Shown here: in pieces, positions 22,517 through 35,689 of the stretch
Layout: every line of letters begins with the position of its first letter
How positions within the stretch are numbered: the first letter of the stretch is position 1
Assembly: GCA_013399305.1 (NCBI GenBank)
Contig: VXAI01000020.1
Coordinates: 5,454,642-5,518,641 of the forward strand
DNA: 64,000 nucleotides
Reading direction: 5' to 3'
From: Rostratula benghalensis
Lineage: Eukaryota; Chordata; Aves; Charadriiformes; Rostratulidae
Made by a program: the position numbers and the translations under genes
Notes under the pieces: generated by a model
The model's input: only the letters and a program-made list of their open reading frames with translations
What the model was told of the DNA's origin: nothing
Database searches by the model: none

Positions 22517-23673
22517 AGCTCCAGAAAATGACGTACATCACTATAAAACTTATAACTCGATTAAGAAAATTTAAAGCATAATTTTAAGAAGTAAAAAGCA
22601 TTCTCCAGTCTCTTGAGTTTATTAGCTCTAAATATCAAATAAACCATTAAAATGTCTCATTTTTTACTTTCCGGACATGGGATTTATATTCTTCAACACA
22701 GATTAATATTCTAGTTTGCAATAAGGTTGGAAAAAACAGCAAGCAAATTACAGAATGAAGTGCTAAGGCACCAACCAAAAAGCGAAAAATATGCCTGAAG
22801 TGAATTAACAACATTAATAAGTGAACAACAGATGATAGAATAAGTACTGTCTCAGTACAAAAGGGTATGTATTATAACTGAATCCCTTTGAGGAAGGAAG
22901 AGAAAAAAGGCTACATGTTGTAAGCAGGAAAGTAACCAGCAGCATAATCATTGCTAGAATCTGATCTTGATAACCTACACTTCTTAGAAATCTTGTCCGT
23001 GTACAGAAAAGACACAACTGCAAATTAGTAAAACAATTATAATCAAAGGCTATTTATACTTCAGGATAATACTCAGTGAAAATCTTTGTCTTCTGAGACC
23101 ATATGTTTATTGAATTCCAGGTAAAATTCCCAATGCCATTGATTAAAAACACCTTTGCCTTCAGCAAACCTGCACCTGATCAGTATCTGATAAATTTGAG
23201 CTGCCAGTTAGATCAATGGTTTCCCTGGTAAAGGCAAGAAATTGAAGGAGAGCACTGCTTCCTAAGATGATGATCAACAGGGGCTGGGCAAAGCACGGAG
23301 ATCCTGGTATTTCACATAAATCCAATCAGTCCCTGTGTTTGTGCAGAGCTCACTCGAAGTCACTGCGTTCACATTCACAGCTTATCTCAGGAGTCTCATC
23401 TGAACGGTGTAAGGGCAAGCATCCTGCCAGGCATACAGACTTCCAGTAACCCAGGGAGTTGGAAGGGGAAATAAAGAAGGCCCAGCCCCTGCAAACTCAT
23501 GCACCCATCCAAAGCTGTGAACACTTGAGTCGCCCCATTGACTTCATGGTGTGGCTGGCTGTTAGCTTTGCTGCCAAGACTGGAGTCTGGCATTGTAAAC
23601 CCTCAGGGTGAAGGGATCCATTTGGGTTCTGCCCACAAAAAGTCTCTTAGGACACTAAACCAAATCAGCTAAT
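22517..23673. other. unique non-coding DNA
   Basis: I see nothing supported here. The ancient LINE at 21738 does not visibly continue past about 22516. Confidence 0.45.
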
Positions 23674-24370
23674 AATCACAGAATATCAGGGATTGGAAGG
23701 GACCTTGAAAGGTCATCCAGTCCAATCCCCCTGCCGGAGCAGGAACACCTAGATCAGGTCACACAGGAACACGTCCAGACGGGTTTTGCATGTCTCCAGA
23801 GAAGGAGACTCCACAATCTCTCTGGGCACCCAGTTCCAGTGTTCCGTCACCCTCACCGTGAAGAAGTTTTTCCTCATATTTAAGTGGAACCTGCTATGTT
23901 CCAGCTTGCACCCATTGCCCCTTGTCCTGTCATTGGCTGTCATTGAGAAGAGCCTGGCTCCATCCTCCTGACACTCACCCTTTACATATTTATAAACGTT
24001 AATGAGATCACCCCTCAGTCTCCTCCAAGCTAAAGAGACCCAGCTCCCTCAGTCTTTCCTCATATGGGAGATGCTCCACCCCCTTAATCATCTTTGTAGC
24101 CCTGTCCAAGAGTCCCTCAAGCAGTTGCCTGTCCTTCTTGAACTGAGGGGCCCAGAACTGGACACAGTATTCCAGATGGGGTCTCACCAGGGCAGAGTAG
24201 AGGGGGAGGAGAACATCTCTTGTCTTGACATCTCTTGACCTACTTGACCTACTGACCATCCTTCTTCTAATGCACCCCAGGATGCCATTGGCCTTCTTGG
24301 CCACAAGGGCACAGTGCTGGCTCATGGTCATCCTGCTGTCCACCAGGACCTCCAGGTCCCTTTTCCCTAA
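23674..24370 (-). mobile_element. CR1 LINE, 5'-truncated, long 3' portion
   Basis: Read on the minus strand, about 700 bp of CR1. The reverse-transcriptase end is readable as [20 protein letters not shown], then [40 protein letters not shown], and after a frame change [15 protein letters not shown] and [19 protein letters not shown]. The plus strand starts ATCACAGAATATCAGGGATT at the 3' end. The ACACAGGAACACGTCCAGAC segment points to a CR1-Y-like group (inference). One oddity is a local tandem expansion at 24213-24256, where the expected SRSREVLLPL reads [18 protein letters not shown]. Not mobile: the 5' end is missing and the frame is interrupted. Confidence 0.95.
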
Positions 24371-24563
24371 TCATTCTGTTCTGCACAATAAAGCTACAAG
24401 TTAAATACTGTGCCTGCCACAACCTATACTGTAGTGTCCCTGGCCTATGCTCAGTGCAGGTGAGGGGCAATGCCACCATATAGAGCTTTCTTGGACAAGG
24501 GCTTGGTGCTCACTTGATCAGCCACATCTCCCAAGCTGGAAAATAAATCCCAACTAACTTAAA

Positions 24564-24698
24564 ATCATAGAATGGTTTGGATTGGAAGGGACCTTCAAGA
24601 TCAGCTAGTTCCAACCTCCCTGCCATGGGCAGGCACACCTTCTGCTAGACCAGGTTGCACAAAGCCCCATCCAGCCTGGCCTTGAACACTCCCAGGGA
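24564..24698 (-). mobile_element. CR1 LINE 3' terminal fragment
   Basis: A 135-bp CR1 3' end on the minus strand: AATCATAGAATGGTTTGGAT, then TGGAAGGGACCTTCAAGATC, GCCATGGGCAGGCACACCTT and CAGCCTGGCCTTGAACACTC. It stops abruptly after CCCAGGGA. It lies only 190 bp from the end of the larger CR1 copy at 23674-24370, in the same orientation, but belongs to a different subfamily, so it is a separate insertion. Confidence 0.93.
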
Positions 24699-27600
24699 AA
24701 AGTTCAAGTGTAAATATTTCAATTTATGCTTCTTCCTGGGTAAGGAGAAGGAGTAGCATAGGACACAGAACAGTCCTTGATACATCCATGTCATCCTGCA
24801 CAGCCCCAGCCTGCTGTACTGGACATCAAGACTGAAGTAGCTGAACTGACCTTGGACCATGTAAAAACACAAATTTTTCATTCTGAAAATAATACTCACC
24901 CTCCAACCCAACTGATAAAACTGGAGCAGTGAAAGCAGCTTTAACCCATAGAGAATCAATCCCAGTTTAAAAAAGGCTCCAGTAAACAGCTGCTGAGTCC
25001 ATCACGTTGCATATTGGTACAAGTAACTTGAGTTTCTTATCCTATCCAAGTCCCTTCATTTTATGTCTCCGCTAATTCCTTAGCCTGCAAATTCCTGGAA
25101 CCAGAAATGTCCTAACAGGCTTTTCTGCCTATCATGAAATGCACTTATTACCTCTGCTTACTTACTGGGAAAGTAATTTGGTCTTCTGATTTTCAGCAGT
25201 GATTTCTGTGTGAAGCATGGCAACTCCTAGCAGAAACTGGCAGGGTTTTTTTGTATGCTAAAAGTTAATCAGTGATTCCCTTTTTCAAATCAGGACTTTA
25301 TTCTTCTAGTTGGATTAATTTTTTTTTCCTAAACTAATGTAAAGAATAGTTTAATATTATTTGAATTGTAATTGTACTAAGGAGAAATACTTGGAGATTG
25401 ATTTTATGACTGAGGCATAGTCCCACATAGTGGATTGCAAATAGAAACACTGTGGGCTGGGGCTCTGTATAGTATATGGAGCAGATCCTCCAGCCTGGTC
25501 ATGGTGCTCTGTGTTACAGTAATGCAAATCAACTGTGAAGTGTGTATGAACTAATCATATGGGGGGTCCTCAGCCCTGGAGAATCTGCAGAAAATGTGAG
25601 GCCACTGTCAGATCCATGTTAACCTGTACCCGCTGCACGATGTGAAGCACTGCTGTGAAAAAACAGAAACTCCAAGTTTGAGCCATGGCTAGAATGACAT
25701 CAGCTGGACATGGTTCTACTAAAAGGTAGAAGGCAGAGGGTTGAGGCAGGTTCTAAGGGTACAAAAAGCTCTGGGTAGTGCCTCCTGCACTGCTTTTTCT
25801 TGACCATCACAAAGGCAGAGTCTCCATCTAGGAAATTAAATCATTTCAGTTGATTTTGATATTTGAAGCTGAAGTCTACTTTCAGGTCAAGTTCACCTTT
25901 CACAGATGACATTCCACTGGAACCTTCCTTGGGGTTTCCACCCCAGGGCTCAGGAATGTGCCCAGAAAACCAGTTGCCCAAAAGCTGTGATCTGAAAGCT
26001 TATTTTTCAGGTGGAACCAAGAGAAACCAGAGGAAACATTTCAACAGGAACCGAAACCAGAAGCCTCTTTTGCTAGAAGATGTTCAAAAGGAGCGGAATC
26101 GTTGGCATCCTGACAGCTCCCACATCACATAGACAGGAAAAGCACTATCAATGCAGGCCTTCTTCTGGATCAGCTTCAGGCTCTTTCCCACCCTTCCATC
26201 CTGCACTGCCAACAGCAACAGCCACTGATGCAGCTCAGCCGCTGCCGCTGCTCCAGAAACAGGCAGGGTTAAAGCAGAGCCACGTCACTCTCTAGGAGGG
26301 AAAGCCTCCTCAGCAGCAGCGGTTTAATAAAGGTATTCCTAGCAGCCTGCATGCTGGATGGGCTGTTAATTACAGCAGGGTAGCAGAGTGGTGCAGCTCT
26401 GGCTGCCCCCCAACAGCTCTGGCTCCCCTGGAAAGCTCGGGGCTGGTAGCTCTGAGCTCTGGAATGAGCGTGGCAGAGCTGGAGGCAGCTTTCCTGGCAG
26501 CTGGCCTGCCTTCGCAGAGCTCTCACCCAGACCGGGCTGGTGCATGGGAGCTCGCAGCACAACATGTGAAAGCCCAGGGCAAGAGGCAAAACCAAATTTC
26601 TCTCCTCTTTGGGAGAAAACAGAAGGCTGTGTGGTAATTAATTTTGCCCGGCTGGTGCATATGAGAGGATGCGGATAGATATTCAAGGGCAGCCTACTTT
26701 CACGCTGAAGCACTGGAAGAGTTCTTTGACAAACAATGGCATTACCAAGTTTGTCTTAGTCCTGCCTAGTCCAAAAGGTAGTGTTTATGAAGTATAGCTT
26801 ACAAGATTTGTTTTCTTTTTTTTTTTGCACTGAAAGAAGGATGTAATTTTTAACACTAATAGAAATACAAATGTCGCTTCTCTCCACACCTGAAGTAACA
26901 GAGATCTTGTTTTCCTAACTCAGAAAAAATACAGAACAAAGCATAGCTGAAGCAAATCGAGGAACTATGGACTCCTCCTTATTTTAAGGATTTCAGTTCA
27001 GACCCCTAGGTCCCACTGATCTCAATGGAAGTTATTTGTCTCTAAGAAGGGGGGCTGTACAGGCCCTTATTTTCACATGATTATTCTCTTTAAATGCATT
27101 CCCTTAGCTTTCCAGGGAATGGAGGTGGACAGAGTCTTGGGTATTTTATTTGGTATACTGCAGTATTGTGTTACTACATGGCCACAGAGCTGCAGGTAGT
27201 TCATTTTGGATCATGCCTACAATCACCTGGGAAATCTCCTTTTATTGTTGTATGCTCAAATGCCATCATGATCCAAGTCCCTGGGCTGATCAGTGCAAAT
27301 AGCGAGTGAATACATGTATAACCTCTCCTGATTATCATGAGCTGTACTGTGCAGTAGCTTTCCTCCATTTACTTTGTCATTACTTGTTTAACGTTCCTCT
27401 GTCTCTCTCCTTTTAAAAAGGAAATCTTCTTGGCCTCAATCAGTGTTTCTTCAAACTCCTTCCTCCCCCACCCCTATCAAGCTTATGCTTCTCTATCAGC
27501 CTTTAACATTCTTTCACTAGGGTGGATAGTCCTTGATCACCTGCTGTCACTCTCCCACCCTGTCTCCCTGTGTTAGGGCATCTTCTGTGTCAGCATACCA

Positions 27601-29399
27601 GGCTAATCTTTAATACTGACATCTTATATTCAAGCTAGTAGTGTTAAGTGAGAACAAGTATTTGCTTTTCAGAAGGTAGCCAGAGATGCCACAATAGTTA
27701 CTGCTTTCCCATAATGTAATGCAACAAAGCTTTACACTAGGCTTTGCTCATTGACTTTTGCTTTTCTGTTGTAAAAAATAATGTGTGATGAGAACAGGGA
27801 GGGGGGGAATAGAGTTACTTGGAAGTATCTGATTTGTTTGCTTTTCTTGAGGTAGCATTTACTAGTTGGGATTTCTACTTCCCCTGTGGAGTCGTATGAG
27901 CCACAACACTGCTGTCTTGGGGAACAGTAGATAAAGTCAGTGGAGGTTTTGGATAAACAGTCCTTATAATCCTGAAGAGTATTGTGTGTGTAATCATGGA
28001 GAGCTTGAAAAAAATTATATATTTGGTGTTCATTCTGTGGTGCATGCCTGGAGGGCACTTCTGTAAGAGCAGATATTGCTCTGGACACTTCCAAAAGTAG
28101 TTAAGAAGACATTCAGAAGTATCACAGTATCACTCAAAAAAGGGTGCAACGGCACCCATGCTCCCCTTTTAACAATTTCCTATTTTCAGATGACCACAGC
28201 TTGGACAGGTGTAAGAATCCCCACTGCAAACACAGCTCAGCTTGGTGTTAACGAAGTCTTCTTCATTGACTTTGCCAGGATGAAATGGAAAAGATGCTGG
28301 AGGGCTCTTCTGGAGGCTGGAAGTGTGCACAGCTGTAGATAGCACACAGATTTGCAGAGTGTATGTTGTCCTCCATGATACTGTACAACAGAGCTTCTGC
28401 TCTTGCAGTGAAGTATCTGGCCAAGTAGTTTCTGACAGGGAAGATGAAGAAATTCAAGCCCATGTAGGCCTGAAGTTGGCAATAGCTGAACTGTACTTTG
28501 GCCACAGTAACTCTAAGCTTGACAGTGTCAATGGAGAACTTTTCTTCTTTGCTCTCAAAATATATACTCATTTAATCATTTGTATTTCCCCCACCCTTTC
28601 CAGCATTCTTTCACAAGGCACAAGGGCAGAAGAGCCCCAACCCAACCTAGGGGGTTTTGTGCTGACCACAAACTCCCACTTCAGCACATTATAACTTCAT
28701 TCCTCAGCACAGGCCAAACTGAATTTCACCCTTTTCTATATCCCAAACTTCTCAGCAGCTCAAAGTAACCTAATAGGTATAACCTATTAGAAAAGCAAAT
28801 ATCAGCTTATATTACCCCCAAATTACCCTATCCCAAAGTCCCTAGCTACCCAGAACTGAGCTTTCTCTTCCGATGAACTTGTCATTAACCTCCCAGTCCC
28901 CTTTTAAAGCCCACCAAGTCCCTGCAGCTGGGTCCACAGCCAAGGATGTCCAGGAATGTTAATGGCATTTCTCACTTCCTCCAGCTCCCTCGTTGGCGTG
29001 CTGGGACACCCACAACCTCTCACACCTCTCGTTCTTGTGCCAAAAGCACTCTTTAACTTAACTTAAATAGCCCTTTTCCCTTCCTGCTACTAACTCTTTT
29101 GAATTTTTGAATTATCATATAAGCTCTACAGTTTTTTTGCTGAGCCAATTAAGTGTTGTAGGTATTCCCTCACAGGAGAATGACTGCCTCCAGCCATCAC
29201 CTTTGCCCCTGCTCCAGGCTAGCCATGTTTTTCCTGACTGAGAGTGACCCATATAAAGCAGCAGGGATGAGATCTCTCCAGAGATTTCTGAGACAGCATG
29301 AATAAGTGTTGCTCTCTGTAGGAAGTATCTTGCCTAATAGATTTTCTGGCCACCTTTTTATTCTTCACAGCCAAGACATCTCAGTGGCTCATTGTCACC
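24699..29399. other. unique non-coding DNA
   Basis: There is no supported gene. Around 26160-26620 the DNA is richer in GC (CAGC-type words) but poor in CpG, so it is not an island. GGTCCCACTGATCTCAATGG at 27009-27028 is one instance of the recurring motif described at 37301. A 9-bp palindrome (CTAATAGGT ATA ACCTATTAG, 28770-28790) is near chance level. A CATATAAAG TATA-like word at about 29250 has no other promoter support. Confidence 0.45.
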
Positions 29400-30224
29400 T
29401 TGCGACTAATAAAACCAGGACTTACTCCTCCTCTCTCATTCATAGCTGATGAACTCAAAAAAATTTCCATGATTAATCCCAAAACACAGAGACTTACTTT
29501 GGTGTTAGATAAAGTTGTTTCAACTCCACTGGTCCTCATGCTCATGCCCTGCATAATATTCCAGCCTTCGCTGTGCTGGCAGTGCCTCCCAGTCTGGTGT
29601 CAACAACGCGCTGTTTTACCTGCCACCTTGCACTCCTACTACTAAAGCAGAACAAGGGTGATGTTGAGTCTGATCCCAGAGCAACTCCATCATTTTTTTC
29701 CTTCCTTGCTGATAGTTTCTCTTCAAAGAGCACGCACAGCCATCACCCTCTCTGGAGCCAGAAGAATAACTAGTCCAATGACCATGAACCTCTCTCCTCT
29801 CATACACAACAATATGAACATGACTTCTTCTGTGGGTGAAAGAAATTGGCAAGTTCCAGCCCAGGTGCTCAGGCCTCCCCATCTGGACCCCACTACCAGG
29901 ACCCACTCTGGCCAAGTCCTGTGGGCCTGTGTCCTTTATGTGGTTGCTCTCATCTTCCAGATTGTCCCCCATAGTGGAGCCACCAGCACTCACTATGCCC
30001 TGACACTCTGCCATGAGCTGGGTACGCTCATCCCCAGCTTTGAAATACACGTGGCAGCAAGAGAGGCCGTGATTAGCTCCTTGCCAGCTTCTGGTTTGCC
30101 TGCCCTCCTTCTTATGGACAGGAAAAAAAACGATCAAAGGTTTTATCTCTACTCCAGTAAATTAACCCCTTGGTTTAAAAGAGTGATTTTCAGTGATATG
30201 AATACCTTTCAAGCAGCCAAGTGA
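29400..30224. other. stretch with long unrecognised frames on both strands
   Basis: A plus-strand frame (29658-30224, 188 codons from an ATG) and an overlapping minus-strand frame (29616-30137, 173 codons) are the longest in the window. Neither shows a domain, signal peptide pattern or repeat that I recognise, and the two frames overlap almost fully, which argues that local composition is keeping both free of stops. I do not call a gene. A degraded retroelement or retrocopy is possible. Confidence 0.2.
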
Positions 30225-33200
30225 GAAGTCTGTGTGAGCATCTACATTTCTAAAGCAACAGTTAAATGAGGTGTTGGGGGAGAAGGTAGGTTACCTCTCA
30301 GATAGGCTTTTACACTAACTATATGTTTCATAAATGTATGGGTGCTGAGCATTACCCCAATTTTTTCTGCAACTGTATTTAGCCCATCCTTAATAAAAAC
30401 ACCTGCCATTTTGAATATAATTTGAATATTTTGAATATAATTTGTGATAACTGGGTGCAAATCTTATTGAGTATTACTCCCTCATTGTCTACAAAGCTAA
30501 AAAATCTATTTATCTGCATTTTTGCATTTTGCTTTTTCCAAGCACCTGTGTCTTTCCTTGCTCTGTTTAAACTGTCTGGCAGCTTATGTTTTGGCCATTG
30601 TCCTCCCCACCACCCCCCACCCTGTGTTATTTCAAGGTTGACATGATGACAAAAGCCACTTAAGGGTGGCAGCTAATAAGACATCTGCTTTCCCCCAGTG
30701 AGTGTAAGGGGAGGTTTGCAGAGCAGCGGTCAGATGCGGGTGGGTAATAGGATGCATTACCTTTCGACTCCGGGTCACTGCTTCACCTCTGATCCTTCTC
30801 AAAAGTGACCATAACTTGTTACCTGCCTGTAAATCAGAAACCTAGGAAAATGAGCTGATGCTTTTGCTTTGAGTCCTGCTGACAGCTGTCTATACCACAA
30901 TTAGCCAAAGTAGCGAAGATAGATGGGAGGGAGCTGCCTTCTCAGCCCATGATGGAGGCCCAGCAGGTCAGAGGCAAGGCAGCTGGTGGGGCCAGTGGCC
31001 AGGCAGCCTCACTGGCTGCTGCAGAGCTCCAGCTCTGCCCATTCCACAGGCACGCGCTATATTTCGATATTAGTAAAAACAGCAGTAAAGCAAGGTGAAT
31101 TTGCACAGTTTAGCTTTCCTGTTGCTTTTTGGAGTGCTGCTAGTAAGATAAATGAGTTCCCAGTTAGTAATATATACTGTAAGGGTGGGCTAAAGAAAGG
31201 AAATTAGGATAAAATACGATAATTTTCAGGGGCCTTGGAGTCACAGCACAAAGTGATGGTTCCCCGTTTGTCTGCAATGTATGCAGCCCTGGGCTCTGTG
31301 CTGATTTGGGTTGCTTTGTTATGTGTCTGCACATTTATCATGCCAAAAATGCCAGCCAGAAGTGTTACATTTGCAATATACAACATTGTCTATTTCATTT
31401 TTGTTTTCCCTCTGTATCTTATGATAAGGCATAGGTCAGACTTAAGCCATTTGGAGTTTTATTAACTAGTGCTGTTAATCAGTGAAATGTGCAATACTAC
31501 CAGGTGGCCAATGTTAGCCATTTTCACTACATGTAATTATCAACATTTTTCTCATTTTCAGGTTATCACAATTACCATGTTATGCATATAGATCACTGTA
31601 TTTGTTTGAAGTCTTTATGCATGTCAAAATGTAACCAGAACTTAATCCCAGTAAAAGGGCATATTGAAGACCTCCATTTGTGGTGATTAAATCATACATT
31701 AACCCAAAAGAACAGAAGGTCTGACATCACTACCAGGTAGTTAATGGTTATGCTTCCTATTGTCTCCTAGTATTAGCCTGAAAATGGCCATGTCAGGAGG
31801 CCTAGAAATCTCTCAGAGCACCTTACGCTTTTTTGTTTTCAAGTGTCCAATTGTAGTATATGATCAGAGAGAGAGAGAGAAATATTAATTAGTTAAATAA
31901 TCTATTAGTTCTAAAAGATGAAGGCCAAAATCTGCACTTTTTTAAGTCCGTTGCCAATCAGGGAAATTTCCAAATATTTCTAGGGTGAGTATTTGGTGGA
32001 GAAATTATTTCAGGGCAAAGCAGGAACAAGCAGATTGAACTATTCCACAATTAGTTGAAAGATATTTATTTCAGGACAGCATCCCATGAGCTTTGGGAAG
32101 AGCACAGGGAGAAGCACTCGGGTTTCTCTCTGGTCCCCACCTTGACAGGGGTCACAGCAGATGCTCAGGGAGGGACACCATCAAGGGGCAAACACCCCCT
32201 TAATGATCAGCAAACAGACTTCCAGAAAAAAGGCATCTGTAATCAACTTACATGTGGATGTTACTCGGTCTTATTGGCCCTGCGAGAGAGGGTGTTGGGT
32301 TTTTTTGCCCACACCTGATTTAATGTAATGAATGTTCTTGATCAGGTGCTGGGCATCTACCTGAGCCTGCCTGTGCCACAGCCCAGCTCCTTGGGTCTTT
32401 CTCCCAACAACAGGCCCAAGCACAGGCTTTACCAGTCATGGTGATGGTAAATAAATTCTGAGGACCAAAAAATCTTGGGTCTTCAGGCATTGCCCACAAC
32501 CCAAAATGTTTACTGGGAAAGTGGAAAAATTGTATGTTTCTCACCTGGGTAAGGCTATTGTAACATGGAGCAGAAACGGTGTTTTGAAGATTTCGTGGTC
32601 TGGGAATTTCACACCTGGGAATCAACCTGTCTTCTTAAACAGGGTAATTTTTCAGTCCATATCTCCAATACACATTAGTTTTTGTGAGACACCCTTTGTG
32701 GGGGTTAGCTGCTGGGTGGTCTGGCAGCAGCAAGGCCCTGCTGGTGTATGGGAGAGAAGCAGGAGCTGCCTCACCCTGGGGAGATGCCCATGGTGCGAAG
32801 TAAATCCATCAGAGCGGCTGGTGGGGCACGGGGTCTGGAGCACACGTGATGCAGAGCAGTGGGGCTGGGCAGCCATGGGCAGAGCCAAAAAGCATGGAGA
32901 AGGCAGGGGAAACAGCATCAGAGCAAGCGTTCCCTTTGGACTCAGCTGCTCCCCCTCCTCCTCGTCCAGCCAGTTTGACAAATAACATGGGAATGAGGAT
33001 GACGAGGAGCTGCAGATGCTGTCCAGCGTCAAACATCTCCTCTTCAGCCTGAGCAGCCTGCCCTAATTTCACCTGGTCCCATCTGTACCCACTGCCCAGC
33101 ATGAGCAATGTGACCTGGCACATCTATTACGTAGGAACACCAATTTAGACCTGTGTGCAAAATTATTTGTGCCAATTCACAAATAGGTGCCCTTGCTCCG

Positions 33201-33279
33201 AAATAAGAGCGTCTACTCAGGAAATGAATTGAAGGTAGTTAATTGGGGGTAACTCCCAGTGCACCAAAGCCCTTAGCAT
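30225..33279. other. unique non-coding DNA with a possible conserved segment
   Basis: There is no gene. At 30409-30444 a 20-bp unit (TTTTGAATATAATTTGAATA) is tandemly repeated 1.8 times. The part at about 31080-31780 is dense in transcription-factor-like words (TAATTA, ATGCATAT, TGACATCA, CAGGTGGC) and may be a regulatory or conserved element; this is inference only. A plus frame of 159 codons at 32506-32985 has no recognisable features. Confidence 0.4.
31497..31508 (+). promoter_or_regulatory. candidate CTCF core motif
   Basis: CTACCAGGTGGC matches 11 of 12 positions of the CTCF core written as CCASYAGRKGGC. A single motif match does not show binding. Confidence 0.25.
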
Positions 33280-33321
33280 GGGAATGGGAATGGGAATGGG
33301 AATGGGAATGGGAATGGGAAT
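33280..33321. repeat. (GGGAAT)7 hexanucleotide repeat
   Basis: Seven perfect tandem copies of GGGAAT, preceded by AT and followed by GAAAG. The uninterrupted array suggests recent expansion and likely length polymorphism. Confidence 0.95.
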
Positions 33322-35520
33322 GAAAGTAACTGCTGTGCTACTGCTTCTGGCTCCTCTGCAGAAAGCATATGAGAATTTGTCCTCAGGCTCCCAGGGAAGA
33401 GAAGACGCCAACCCATCACCGTGACACATCTTTGGCTCGGCCACTTCTAGGGAATTTAAGCTGTTGTTTAATCAAGGTGCTTTAAAAAAATGGATATAGT
33501 TTGATAAAGTGATGATTAATCTTCATTATACTCCTCTGTGATCATCACGGCGAAGAGTTGCACTTGTGTGTCTGCTTATCATCTCTTCTGAAAATTTTAC
33601 TGGTAAAGAAAGACTTGATTGGGGATTAGATTTTGTCATCAAATCTCCTTTTTGTTCACATGCAGCAAAAAGGAAGGACTCACTTTTGAGGGGAAAAGGA
33701 AGTAAAAGGAAAGCACAATTGCTGGACAGTTATCTCTGACATTCTTATAGCGTATGTCGCTATGTGACATTTATGTGAGAGGAAAAAAAAGATGTCAATT
33801 GGGAAAGGTTACAGGAGTTCTTCAGGCATGAAGTCATCTCCAGGCAGCAGAGCTGCTGCAGTTTATTAACAGGTTCTGCTCTCACCCCTCTGCATTCACA
33901 GACTTGGGGGACCATTTAACCCATTTCCTTTTGAACAACAGCATTAAACCAGGAAATTAGGACCACCGCTAGGTTTAGGGAAGATGTTTGCAGCCACTGC
34001 CCTTGCCACCCTCTCTTCCAGGGAGGAGAAGGGCACTGCATTAAGGAGGTGAGCATTGCTGTAAGGAACTTTGCCTCCTGTTTGCTGGGATCACCTTATC
34101 TGATCCCTTAGCATGAATTTCTGAAAAACTGGGAAGTCAGATCAGTGGACGTAGGGTGCCGATGCAGGCAGAAATGGCAGGATGAGGACCACCACTTGAA
34201 CTCTGTTCCACTTTAACTCCATGAAGAAGAAAATCCAAAGCCTTCCCTCAGACAACATTTACATCATCTATTTCAGTAGCAATCACTTTGCTTTCTGTTT
34301 CTCTCTGGTTTCTAAGCACTGGGATTGACTCAGAGCATGTCTTCAGTTTACTTTTACTTCTACTGGCATGGCACCTAGAATATTATTTCCATTCAGCTTA
34401 GAGCATGTCAATCTGAAAAAGCTGTGCAGACATCCTTGCAGACATCCTTGCACTCCCTAGGTCTGGCAGATCTTGCACAGCCAAGGTTTCTGAAGATGGA
34501 AATCCAGATATGGAAGTTTAACCAAAGAGCTGTGGAAGAATTGGCATTATATTGACAGAAATCACAGCAGAGAGGTGGAGGCCTCTCTATTTCCCTACAT
34601 TTGAAATGCTGTCTATCTTGCTCAAGCTGGCCTGGGGCAACAGGGCGTCCCACTTCACGGCTTGACATGGAAAATGGTTATTTTTCAGAGAATGCAAGAC
34701 TCCTGAGCGAAGGTTGCCATGTAGTAGTGCTGGAGCTACTCCTGCAGTTCCTGGGTGTTAGCAAGAACTTGCCTCCTCTTTGGACTCCTGGGCATAGTCA
34801 GCCCTGCAATACTTGCCCAAGAGTTATTGTTCCTGTCACAAGATATAAAAGATTCGTGATAATGCTAGCATCTTCCAGCATATTCAACTGGTTATGATTC
34901 TAAAAGAAGTAGTAACCATTTAAAAACAGACCAGATGCTTTTATATGGCTCATAGGCAATATAGAGACAACTTACTCCCCAAGGCAGGTAACAATGAAAT
35001 GCAGTTTTTGTGGGCTCATGAAGTTGTCTTAAGTTTAAACCATCTTTAGTGTCTTTCACAATATCACTTTGGAGTGTGTGATGAGGTATTACTTGACCAG
35101 AGAGACCACTGTTCTGTGTGTGGGAGCATTGCCAGCCATAACAGCTTTCCCTTCAGAGATAGCATCTTCTGTTCAATTTTATGTTAGTTAGAATCTAGAA
35201 CAAGAAAAGCTTTATATCTCTTCACATCTGAAAGGAAAATAACATATTGTGCATTGAGTAAAAGCTATGTTTAATTGGAGTTGTACAACATAGCATTTGC
35301 TGCTGGAGACAGCACAGGTGTTTGTTGCTGCATTGCTGTTTGAACCCAGCTGTCCCCAATTTTCATGTTTTTCCATGATCTTTCAAATGCATTCCTAGTT
35401 CTCTTGTTGCCTTTCGCTCCTGAATCATGTGTGTTACCTTCCGATATGTAATACTTGTGCTTTCCGTGCTCCAGCCTACCCTTGTCTTCTTTAATTCCAG
35501 GAATTATTCTCTCTCAAGGC
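33322..35520. other. unique non-coding DNA
   Basis: I see no gene or confident repeat. A small tandem duplication (GCAGACATCCTT twice, 34426-34449) is noted. Confidence 0.45.
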
Positions 35521-35544
35521 AAAAAAAAAAAAAAAAAAAAAAAA
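35521..35544. repeat. A24 homopolymer, imperfect A-rich to 35554
   Basis: Twenty-four A residues are followed by GGAAAAAAGG. There is no retrocopy body upstream that I can recognise. Confidence 0.9.
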
Positions 35545-35689
35545 GGAAAAAAGGAAACACCCATGTTCCAGGGGGATCCTTTGTGAAACTCGGGATTAAG
35601 AGTAAGGTTGGCAGAACTGTGCCTAATGATTCACAGGTGCAAAAATGTACAGCCGTTTAAGAACTGCTTAAAAGCCACTTGTGCCTGCG

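Noticed and set aside
28770..28790. 9-bp palindrome CTAATAGGT-ATA-ACCTATTAG
   Set aside because: A stem this short with a small loop is expected about once by chance in a window of this size once loop sizes are pooled.
29150..29600. Possible LTR: TATA-like CATATAAAG near 29250 and AATAAAA near 29408
   Set aside because: No TG...CA termini, no second LTR, no target-site duplication and no convincing primer-binding site.
32506..33123. 159-codon plus frame and 104-126 codon minus frames
   Set aside because: Mutually overlapping, no domain, serine/proline runs from simple CTC-rich DNA.
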